Below, in pieces: positions 35,132 through 44,950 of a DNA stretch of 64,000 bases (positions are counted from its first letter, which is position 1; each line of letters opens with the position of its first letter). A program made the translations under genes and the position numbers. The stretch is from Collybiopsis luxurians FD-317 M1. Its lineage: Eukaryota; Basidiomycota; Agaricomycetes; Agaricales; Omphalotaceae. Below the pieces are notes generated by a model. The model was not told the origin of the DNA. It saw nothing but the letters and a program-made list of their open reading frames with translations, and searched no databases. The stretch covers positions 560,939 through 624,938 of the forward strand of contig KN834762.1 of NCBI GenBank assembly GCA_000827265.1. Reading direction: 5' to 3'.

Positions 35132-36624
35132 CTAGTACATATTCCACAAATCTTCTTAATTTGCCCTCACATCACCCATTATCCATTCCGTCTCCCAGTC
35201 CGTAAGCTTCAATCCCAGTCTCATTTTGCTGCCTATTGCTACTACATGTCCACACGACACAATCATAACGAGGGTATCGTGGTGGAGGCTCAGATGGGTA
35301 GCAACAGGTGTACACAAAATATCTTCAGGAAGGTGCTTGAGTATCAGAAAGGACAAGTATTTGAGAAGGTAAAAAAAATCACTTTAACGAAGGGCAATAC
35401 ATCTTCATTCCCATACTGATCACTTTCAAAGCAGCTGGTGTAGGGAAAGAGTTTTGCTGTAAACCTAAACTCGAATATGCAAAAGCCCCTTGTGCCGCCC
35501 AAGGGATAACAGAAAATTCAATGATCCGAAGAGAGTGCATCTCCATCAGGGCTTCATGAATTGAAGAGCGCTATAAAAAATATTGAGAGTTGTAAAAATA
35601 ACAATGCCACAGGAACACTTACATCTTTGCATGAATAAGGAAGAGCTCCACCAAGACCGAACTGGGGACAGTTTATCGCAAGTGTTTGAATCAACTCCCC
35701 ACAAATATCTCCGACATCTCTTATCTGCGAATCCTTCATGAACACGATCTCGAGTAGATCTTCATCGCCAGGACACCCAAATATGGAAAACGTCTTCAAT
35801 GTCTTTCCGATACCGCTTCGAGATCTGACAGAACATAAAGATCTGACATCGATTACCATGAACAATTCGGGCGGAGGACCGTAATCACTTGTATATCCTC
35901 TATCGAGTTCCAGTGCCGTATGTACGCGAAGATATCGCAGGGGAGCCCGGACTTGCAAAAGCAGAGCCATCGAAAGTCGACAAGGAAGGTAAACAATGAA
36001 TTGGCAAACGCGAAAGATTATCATTTTCCATTGCGTCGATCCCATGTAAGATTTGAGCATCATAGTAATCTTCGGGTGATGGATCCACCTGAAGCCTCAA
36101 AAGCTTCAACTAATCCTGTTTCGCCAGAAATAAGTAAACTCGACGATCCGCCCTAGACTGGAAAGTACGATTCTATTCAAGCGACATATCTTCAGTTTGC
36201 ACGAAATCTGTTCAGCATGCTGAAATATCACGGCAGAAAAGCCCCAGATCTCGGAGACGATGGGATATTCGGGGTTACGGAGGGAGGGAAAGACGGTGGC
36301 GAGGGTGAGGCTGATTTCGCAAGAGACCGAGTAGTGAAAAGGAAGCTGGTTCCGAAGGGCAGCAAAGGATAAGGTATTAATAAATGAACCGAATTCCGGT
36401 CAGCGGATGATAGGCCTTAGCATTTTAGTGGCGGCAGCTTGTGAATGTAGGACGATACGCGAATACAGGAATAGAGTCGCTGCCAGTTGAAAGCCTTTGC
36501 ACATTAGAGCAAGAGATACAGGATCTGCGGTCTGTAGAATCTGAGATGATAGCAATAACGAAGAAAGCGATTCCGAGGCAAGCAAGGTCGACAATGTGGG
36601 TTTGGTCAGTGAAGAATCGGACTT
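35132..36624 (-). pseudogene. F-box gene, pseudogene copy
   Basis: About 90% identical by eye to the intact gene at 42231-43735. The start codon is AAG (36622-36624) instead of ATG. A CGA arginine is TGA after the LRPIIR block (near 36400). Seventeen bases are missing near 35957 (ttttgtcgctgcaaaag of the intact copy), shifting the frame. Convergent with seven-TM copy C. Confidence 0.85.
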
Positions 36625-36639
36625 GATCCTGAGTAACGG

Positions 36640-36972
36640 TCAAATCGTAAAGTGCAACCGCATGAGTGCAGGTTAATTCTAAAGGAAATTACGATGACTC
36701 ACTCTATCAAAGACCAACGCGATACTAAGGTCTAGATATAAAACCCAAGTTTTCAGACGTCATTCTTGAACTAAGAGTGAAGTAGGTAGTGAAAAGCAAA
36801 GATAAAAAGCAAATTTGCATAGCCCAAGGACGGTTGAGATGAACGAAGAGTTCAACGCGCGCCCGACGCCTGAAGGTGATGGTACCGCAAAGAAAAACTA
36901 AAAGGTGCCGAACTGTGATGTCACGCTTCCAGAGTTGAAGCTGCGCCAAATAAATTATCGGGGCACGGTGTA
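36640..36972 (+). repeat. F-box upstream flank, copy 1
   Basis: Matches 43745-44085 (caaatcgtaaagtg, gcaggttaattctaaag, gatgactcactctatcaaag, ttcaacgcgcg-ccgacgcc, tgacgtcacgcttcca). It is the shared 5' region of both F-box copies and includes a CRE-like TGACGTCA/TGATGTCA core. Confidence 0.7.
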
Positions 36973-37140
36973 AGGGATATCCACCCCGTATACGATAGAA
37001 CACCCGCAGATTGTATACGTTACCACCTTGGCAATAGTGACGGCCTAAAGAGCTTTAGGAAAGTCTTTTGGATTCTCCATCTCCGCAATGAAACTATAGA
37101 CGGAGAGGATGCGTTGTTCGAACCACAACTCATACATCAG
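36973..37140 (-). pseudogene. Rearranged fragment of the mtr-like permease gene
   Basis: ccaccccgtatacgatagaac (36983 on) matches the permease at about 20691; the adjoining 36996-37130 matches 20144-20275 (gaccac-ttggcaatagtgacgg, tcttttggattctccat). Two separate permease exon regions are joined in swapped order, then repeat R begins near 37150. Not a gene. Confidence 0.8.
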
Positions 37141-37144
37141 TACA

Positions 37145-37480
37145 TCAGGATCGAGCCGAATTTACAAGCGGGAGAACCGAGAAACACTGGAGTATCACTC
37201 GTACAGAATTAGAAGTTTGTTCTCACACTTCTGATGCGCCGCCGAACCCATCATGCTCGATGTCAGACATGTACGCGCTCTTTCAGCGCTGTATCTGGTG
37301 GTGACCTTCCATCCACCGCTCAAATGAATAACAAATGCAGACCATATCGTGCACAAGCTTGTCTTCGGTGCTTCCCTCGTCCTCCGACCAGACCAGCATA
37401 CTGAGCAAAAATTCGACTACCCGATACCCAACAAAAACCCAGCCTCCTCCAAGTTGTCGGGGAGCTGTTTTGGCTCCGGA
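37145..37480 (+). repeat. Array-associated repeat R, copy 4
   Basis: aatttacaagcgggagaa, then actcgtacagaattagaag and ctgatgcgccgccg match 21530-21620. The right part matches 24400-24540 and 26900-27080. CpG-rich compared with copy 3. Confidence 0.75.
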
Positions 37481-37800
37481 GAATCTTCTTACGATGTTCC
37501 CTTTGTGACTCTGCGCGTCGAAATGATTTCGCTGTGTGCAGGCAATCAAGCTCTATTCTAGCTTTGATTATTTGACTGCTTATGGCTCTTGGTACTCCCT
37601 CGAAGTTCACCTTGTTGCAAGCAATCAATGTCTGTCCCTACAAGTCTTTCGCTTCCTCGATTTTTTTCTTATTCTTGGCATCTAAGATTACTGGTCCTAA
37701 ATCTATATCTGTTGCTGATCACCATTCCGCATTTGAAACATTACTAAATATCAGAGGCGAGTTGTACATTAGTCAAGGATCTGAGTTTTTTTCTGCTAAC

Positions 37801-37905
37801 AGCGACGGCACGTAATCAAGAGAAGCAATATTTAAAGCCCCCCTTCCCTCCCCTTTGCAACTGCGAAGCTCTGGATCATTCCTCCGCATTGCTGCAACTC
37901 AAGGA
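37801..37905 (+). promoter_or_regulatory. Core promoter of seven-TM copy D
   Basis: AGCGACGGCACGTAATCAAG (37801-37820, with an ACGT core), AATATTTAA (37827-37835) 71-79 nt before the ATG, then a C/T tract (cccccttccctccccttt). The same order is seen upstream of A, B (box 27537-27545), C (32971-32977) and E (40236-40244, TTAGG variant). Confidence 0.65.
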
Positions 37906-39383
37906 ATGTCGGTTCCCACAATTGGCCCACTCATCAGTGTCATGGTATGTGCAGCTTTGTTTCATAACATCCTCCACTGCTTAACATATATTAGGTCCAA
38001 TGTGTACTTTACGGTGAGTGCCATTCCTAGACTTAGCTACTGTACACATGATAATCTTGATCCTCCCACTTTCAGGAATTTATGTTGTAATTTTTGGGCT
38101 TGCAGTATGGATCATGCCTCGGAAATTCCATGTCCCCTCTGTGAAGAAATTTCTGTTTCCAATTATTATAGCTTTATTTGTCCTCACTACAATCAATGTT
38201 GCTTATGACCTTGTGCTTGAAGCTTATGCCATACTGTATGGCACCACTTTGAATCCCAGCAAGAAGGCATGGATAACTGCCGGAACGTAAGTCTAGAAAT
38301 CTGAATTGTCTGACCCCTTGTTAATAAACACCCATACTAATGATACTATGTGTTAGACTTATCAATCAAATCACATTTTCCGCTTCGGAGTGAGTCGAAG
38401 CCATTCAGTAACCTGTCATTGGTTTGTAGGTCAATCTGATTTTTGAAGTATACTGGGGGATATAGTGCTGGTGTGTGTTTCCTGCTCTTTACCGGCAGCT
38501 GTTCAGGCTCACTTAGCATAGTTTTACCGTGTATACACTGTTTGGGGATTTAAAAAAAAAATTCTTTTTCCTCTGCTCCTGATCATACTTGTCGCAAAAG
38601 GTATGTCATCAAGTATGATACAAAGATGCATTTTCAACCCAACCCCTTCAGCTTTCATTATTGTTTTTGGAGTCTACTATGCCAACTCAGAGTTTAGTAT
38701 GGGCTTTCTGGAGAAGAAGTTGTATGTAACTTTTGGAACTGTAAATGCCTTTGCAAATATGTTAATGACTCTCTTGATTGGTATGCCCTTGCTGTTCTCA
38801 CTTTGTAATAACTCTTTGACAGGCAACCCTATTAGCTGGTCGAATATGGTGGATATCCAGAGTGCTTCAGATGGAATGCACTCTTGGATTCAGGCCAGGG
38901 CCACAATGGCGCTGCTATCATAGAACTATTGCTATCATGTGTGTCGATGTCGAAAAAAAAACTGCAATATTGAATGCTGATTATCTAGTCTTTATACCGT
39001 TCAGTATAGAGTCTGGAGTCATTTATCCAATAGCTCTTATTGTGAATATGGGATTACTGGTGCGACTTGCAAGCTTGGCGACAATTTCCGTTGTGAGTCC
39101 AAATACTTTGAATGAGGCAGGTCATGGTTGTGACTTATTTTCCACTTTACAGGGTCTTGCTCCTACTTTGATTGCAGTACGAGTTGGATTGGGAAGTGTA
39201 TACGACAACCAATCATTATCTACAATGGGAAGCTCAGCTGTTATAATCTCACCTCGCACTGACTCTCAGAGAAGCACAAATCATGTCCTTGATGAAGCAT
39301 TGACATCATCTAGAATCATCCCTGAAGATGCCAGTGCAAGCTCAGTCAGAGATGTCCATGAGAAACTGGCCGAAGTCGTTTAA
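37906..39383 (+). CDS. Seven-TM membrane protein, array copy D (intact reference copy)
   Basis: Ten exons, all GT-AG and in frame: 37906-37944, 37995-38013, 38076-38286, 38357-38389, 38449-38470, 38522-38600, 38652-38780, 38836-38938, 39005-39092 and 39153-39383 (954 nt, 317 aa). Seven hydrophobic segments: about residues 8-34 (ISVMVQCVLYGIYVVIFG), 45-65, 92-118 (ILGDIVLFYRVYTVWG), 122-146, 158-180 (before AGRIWWISRVLQ), 200-225 (ESGVIYPIALIV) and 228-252 (GLAPTLIAVRVGLG). A 55-residue Ser/Thr/Asp-rich cytoplasmic tail follows (HVLDEALTSSRIIPEDAS, ending KLAEVV). The fold and the WISR/ESGVIYP motifs fit a basidiomycete-only seven-TM family with no function known to me. It retains CpG and a complete promoter, so it is the best candidate for an expressed member. 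Confidence 0.85.
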
Positions 39384-40235
39384 GCCACCGTATACCTGTT
39401 TCCGAGTGCTGCATATTATTACATGAATTGTTCCGAGTCTGATTATAAATTGTTCATAACCTCGTAAATAGAACTTGAAATCAGATTAGCACTCTATTTA
39501 CAAAGTTACGCAGTTCTCACTACAAGGACCATTTTCCAAATTTGCGGCTCCCCGCTCCTTAGTACTCAGTGTTACTTAAGCTGAGGTAATGAAGAGTTAA
39601 GAAAAGAATAAAGAAAAGACCATTCAGGTAGTAGGTGTCCAATGGAATAGAAAGCGAGACTCGAATAGGTTAGAGGGTAAAAAAGGAACATCCAAGAAGT
39701 TTCAAACTGGCCAGTCTGTAAGTAAAGAACAGCCAAACGCAGAAGGCGCTGATTCTCGAGGTCAAATCACTGCGCCGCAGTGTACCTCATATTATCCCTG
39801 TGTTAAAGTTACTCCTTCAGTTATTTGTAAATCAATTTACATAATTAGTTGGATGTATATTGGAATTGATAATGATTTTGGGCCCCCCATTCTGGCGCCG
39901 TTGACTATTCTTGACAGATGCAATTACAATTGAAGCATCTGCACTATCATACTATGGACTTGCCTCTGCCTAATCTTCTGTAAGCAGATCACAATACACA
40001 AGGCTGACAATCATTGATGTGTGTGTATGGGGATCTCTGCCATGACGGTCCTCAGCTATTGAAACAAGCCAGAGGCAAATCTTACTAGACTCGGCCCCAG
40101 ACAGCTGACCGGCCTGTCGTCACTTCAATGACAGTCGATCGAAGGAGTGACTCGTCATCAAAGTTTGTAAGTCACTGAGGCTGATGGTGACAATCCTCTA
40201 GTGATCATCAGCGACAGCACGTAATTGAGTGAGGC
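39384..40235. other. 3' flank of copy D and spacer
   Basis: 39525-39760 repeats the unit 3' flank (accattttccaaatt, tgcggctccccg, ggtgtccaatgga). No F-box remnant follows. 40020-40235 is the upstream part of unit E (ccatgacggtcctcagctattgaaacaag). Confidence 0.55.
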
Positions 40236-40335
40236 AATATTTAGGACTCATCGCTCTTCCCTCCCCTCCCCTTTGCAAATGCAAATCTCTGGATTATTCC
40301 TCCACATTGCTGCAACTTAAGGAGAGTTGGTTCCC

Positions 40336-41788
40336 ATGAGCTATTTGCTTCCTCGACTGAGTCGACTAATCATTGTCATGGTATGTACAGCTTCTCTGTT
40401 TCATATTACTGCTCAATAAATATCAGGTCGAATGTGTACTTTATGGTGAGTGCTATTCATAGACTTGATTTCTCTGCACATGACTATCTTGATCCCCCCA
40501 CTTCCAGGAGTGTATGTTTTAATCTTTGAGCTTGCAATATGGATCAGGCCTCGGAAATTCAATATCCCATCTGTGAAGAAATTCCTGTTTCCAATGATTA
40601 TAGCTTTATTCATTCTTGCTACAGTCAATGTTGCTTATAACCTTGTGCTCGAAGTGTATACCATACTGTACACCACTTTGAACCCCAGCGAAAAGGAGTG
40701 GATGATTGCCAGAACATAAGTTTAGCAATTTGAATTGTCAGACCCCTTCTTAATGAATGCCATATATATTAGATATATCAGCGGACTCACATTTTCCATT
40801 TCAGAGTGAGTCGAAGCCACTCAGTAACCTGTCCTCAACTTGTGAGCCGATTGTACTTTTTGAAGCATACTGGGTGATATAGTCCTGGTGCGTGTTTCCA
40901 GCTCCTTACCGGCAGTTGCTCAGGCTCACTTCGCATAGTTATACCGTGTGTACGCTGTTTGGGGATACCAAAAGAAAATTCTTTTTCCTCTGCTCCTGAT
41001 CTTACTTGTCGCAAAAGGTATGTCTTTAAAGGATGCATTTCCAACCCATTTTCCCCTTCAGCTTTCATGATCATTTTTGAAGTTTACTATACTGATAGTA
41101 TGGGCTTTCTGGAGACAAAGACATTGGTAACTTTCACAGCTGTAAATGTCTTTGCAAATATGTTAATGACTCTCTTGGTTGGTATGCTCTTGCCATTCTC
41201 TCTCTGTAATAACTCTTTGACAGATAATCCTATTAGCTGGTCGAATATGGTGGATATCCAGAGCACTTCAGATGGAATATACTTCTGGATTGAAGCCAGG
41301 GCAGTGGCACTGGTATCATAGAACTATTGCCATCATGTGCATCGGTATCTGAAGAAACTGCTCTCTGTTGAATAGTGAAAACTGATTCTCTAGCCTTTAT
41401 ACCTGCAGTTTAGAGTCTGGAGTCATTTATCCAATAGCTCTTATTGTGGATGGAGGGTTACTACCACTGAACTCCTCATGCTTGGGGGTCATTTCTGTTG
41501 TGAGTGCCAATATTTTGAATGCCACAGGTCATGATTATCATGTTCTCCATCTAACAGGGCTTGGCTCCTACTCTGATTGCAGCATGAGTTGGATTAGGAA
41601 GCATCTACAACAACCAAATATTGTCTACAATGGGACCCTCAACTGTTATAGTCTCGCCTCACACTGACACTGCGAGAAGCACAAACCATGTCCTTGATGA
41701 AGTGTTAATATCATCTAGAACCATCGCTGAAAACGCCAGTGCAAACTCAGTCAAAGACGCCTATGAGAAGTTGGTTGAGGTCATTTAA
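40336..41788 (+). pseudogene. Seven-TM array copy E, nearly intact but disabled
   Basis: The exon chain parallels D. Differences: the usual start (aaggaATG) is gagAGT, so the first usable ATG is 40336 (MSYLLPRLSRLIIVM, still in frame). The exon 3 donor is AT instead of GT (40716-40717). A TGA at 41585-41587 (CGA in A and D) cuts the last segment after GLAPTLIAA; beyond it the frame stays open to the TAA at 41786-41788. Exons 5-9 keep YRVYAVWGYQKK, AGRIWWISRALQ and ESGVIYPIALIV. Few lesions, so recently inactivated. The donor and stop changes are both transition-type. Confidence 0.8.
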
Positions 41789-41927
41789 ACTACTATATAC
41801 TTGGTCCCAGAGTGCTGCATATTACTACATGAACTGTGGTTTGATTATAGCATGCTCATAATTCATAGATAGGACTTGAAACTAGATTAATTAGCATCCT
41901 ATTTAGTATGCAATTGTCAACATGAAG

Positions 41928-42230
41928 ACCATTTTCCAAATTTGCGGCTCCCTGCTCAATGCAACTTGTAAGAGCTACAAAGAGGAGAAAAAAAAGATCA
42001 TTCTCCAATGCTGGTAGGTGTCCAGTGGTACAGAAAGTAACAGCTCAAGTGAGGTAGGAGGGTAAAAATCCAATTAAACATTCAAGAAGCTTTGAATTGG
42101 CCAGCCTGGAGAGTACAGCTGGCGGCGCCATGGAAGGTGCTGCATTCCTGATTCTCAAAGATAAAAGTCCCAGTTCGGCAGACAACTTGTTAAATTTATT
42201 CCAGTATTCACTGTTAAACAAACAAACATT
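41928..42230 (+). repeat. 3' flank of seven-TM unit E
   Basis: Closely matches 34826-35131 and, inverted, 63868-64000. Confidence 0.7.
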
Positions 42231-43735
42231 CTAGTACATATTCCACAAATCTTCCCAATTTGCTCTCACATCACCCATTATCCATTCCGTCTCCCAGCCC
42301 GTAGGCTTCCCAGTCTCATTTTGCTGTTTGCTAGTACTGCATGTCCACACGACACGATCATAACGAGGGTATCGCGGTGGAGGCTGTGGGTAGCGGTAGG
42401 TGTACACAAAATATCTACGGAAAGGTGTTTCAGTTTTGGAATGGACAAGTATTTGAGAAAAGGAAAAAGATTCACTTTAACGAAGGGCAATACATCTTCA
42501 TTTCCATGCTGATCGCTTTCAAAGCAGCTGGTGTAGGGAAAGAGTTTTGCTGTAAACCTAAACTCGGATGTGCAAAAGCTCCTTGTGCAGCCCAAGGGAT
42601 GACAGAAAATTCAATGCTCCGAAGAGAGTGCATCTCCATCAGGGCTTCATGAATTGAAGAGCGCTATAAAAAGTATTGGAAGTTGTAAAAATAACAACGC
42701 CACAGGAACACTTACATCTTTGCACGATAAAGGAAGAGCGCCAACATGACCTAACTGGGGACAGTTTATCGCGAGTGTTTGAATCAACTCCCCACAGATA
42801 TCTCCGACATCTCTTATCTGCGAATCCTTCGTGAACACGATCTCGAGAAGATCTTCATCGCCAGGACACCCAAATATGGAAAACGTCTTCAATGTCTTTC
42901 CGATACCGCTTCGAGATATGGCAGAACATAAAGATCTGACATCAATTACCGCGAACAGTTCGGGCGGAGGGCCGTTATCTCTTGCATATCCTCTATCGAG
43001 TTCCAGTGCCGTATGTACGCGAAGATGTCGCAGGGGAGCCCGGGCTTGCAAAAGTTTTGTCGCTGCAAAAGCAGAACCATCAAAAGTCGATAAGGAAGGT
43101 AAACAATGAATTGGCAAGCGCGAAAGATCATCATTTTCCATTGCGTCGATCCCATGTAAGATTTGAGCATCATAATAATCTTCGGGTAACGCCTCCACCT
43201 GAAGCCTCAAAAGTTTCAACTCATCCTGTTTCGCCAGAAAGTGGGTGAACTCGACGATCCGCCCTAGACTGGAGAATATGATTCTATTCAAGCGACATAT
43301 CTTCAGCTTGCACGAAATCTGTTCAGCATGCTGAAATATCGCGGCAGAAAAGCCCCAGATCTCGGAGACGTTAAGATATTCGAGGTTATGGAGGGAGGGC
43401 AAGACGGTGGCTAGGGTGAGGCTGATTTCGCGAGAGACTGAGTGGTGAAAACGGGGCTGGTTCCGAAGGGCAGCGAAGGATAGGGTATTGATAAATGAAC
43501 CGAATTCAGGTCGGTGAATGATAGTCCTTAGTATTTTGTTGGCGGCAGCCTGAGAATGCAGGACGATACGCGAATACAGGAACGGGGTCGCTGCCAGTCG
43601 AAAGCCTTTGCATACTAGAGCAAGAGATGCAAGATCTGCGGTCTGTAGAATCTGAGATGATAGCAATAACGAAGAAAGCGATTCCGAGGCAAGCAAGGTC
43701 GACAATGTGGGTTGGGTCAGTGAAGAATCGGACAT
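42231..43735 (-). CDS. F-box-like/leucine-rich protein, intact copy
   Basis: Three exons on the minus strand: 43735-42716, 42663-42476 and 42414-42231 (1392 nt, 463 aa, frame kept). The N-terminal F-box-like helix set (about residues 8-50: LLSSQILQTADLASLALVCK then GFRLAATPFLY) would recruit SKP1 in an SCF ubiquitin ligase. The remainder has Leu-rich alternating blocks (LHNLEYLNVSEIWG, ELKLLRLQVEALP, LRHLRVHTALEL, GKTLKTFSIFGCPGDEDLLE) as in fungal F-box/LRR-like proteins. The last exon reads PQPPPRYPRYDRVVWTC and ends LWNMY. The extension into exons 2-3 is supported by the same exon surviving in three other copies. Convergent with seven-TM copy E; its C-terminal exon lies in the 3' flank of the seven-TM unit. 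The target is unknown. Confidence 0.82.
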
Positions 43736-43744
43736 GATCCTGAG

Positions 43745-44085
43745 TAACGGTCAAATCGTAAAGTGTAAACGCATGAGTGCAGGTTAATTCTAAAGGAAAT
43801 TACGATGACTCACTCTATCAAAGACCAACGCGGTACTAAGGTCTAGATATCAAAACCCAAATTTTTGAATGAAATTCTTGAAGCAAATACGAAGCAAGTC
43901 GTGAAAAGAAGATATAGATGGCAAATTCGCGCAACCCAAGGACAGCTGAGCGCGAACAAGGAATTCAACGCGCGTCCGACGCCAGAAGGTGACGGTACCA
44001 CAAAGAAAACTAAAAGGCGCCAAACTGTGACGTCACGCTTCCAAGTTTCTCACTTGAGTTGAAGCCGCGCCGAATGAATTATCAG
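43745..44085 (+). repeat. F-box upstream flank, copy 2
   Basis: Promoter-side sequence of the intact F-box gene, duplicated at 36640-36972. Contains TGACGTCA near 44027 (palindromic CRE-like site). Confidence 0.65.
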
Positions 44086-44950
44086 GGCAAGAGAGCCTAG
44101 GCTCCTGGCTGGTGCCTCAATGACCAGTGTCAGCCAAAACAAGTTGAATATTGCTGTGGTCGCGAAAATCACATTCATCCAAGTCTGATGCTTCGTAAGG
44201 CGGAAGTACATTGTGCATGTCCCGATAGCATCGTATGATTATCCTTGTCAGGTCTAACGAAAGCACTTGTTGATCACTGTCATCGGTTTGACTCTTCCAG
44301 ATCTGGCATTCTCAGCACCAGTACTCCCAAGTAGCCCGAACAGCGTTCGAACAGAAATTCCAAAGAGTCTCTGCCAAGTCACTGCCGCCATCACTCTCGG
44401 GAAAGCAGCTCCCTCGAAGGCCGGATCGTTAGAACCTCAAGTTCCTCGGTGGATGAAACGACAACAAACCGCCCACTGAAAAAGGATAGATCCAGCAGAA
44501 TATCATGCAAGATTCAGAATCGCCCCTACACCGCATTTGTGCTTTTCCGTAACTTTCCAATTTTGGCTAATATTTGCAGCTTTGACCTCAAAATGCCACA
44601 TCTTGTGCATACACAAGCAAGTGCGAACGGGTATCAGCTTCTAGTCAAGAACTGCATACTTTACTGTACAAGATATACGTAGCCCAGAGATACAAACAAT
44701 ATCATCAATAAAACAGCAATAGTACATGTTTTCGGGAAGCTAAAAAAAAAAACAGTCACTCTACGGAAACGCGCATAGCAAGTACAATCAGATTTTTCAT
44801 AAGATTCGGCAATTCCAACATCCAAGATATAAGCTGTAGGTCAAGAATTATCGGGACTAACAAGAACATGAAAAGCAGTAACATAGCGAGTGTAACAGAA
44901 CAACAGAAAGAGTAGGAAGATTTCAAGCGAGATAATACTCAGAGACAGAT
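44086..44950. other. Right edge of the array and 3' region of the transcription factor
   Basis: No gene recognised; the short + frame 44267-44479 is not supported. The right half should contain the 3' UTR of the minus-strand transcription factor. Confidence 0.4.
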
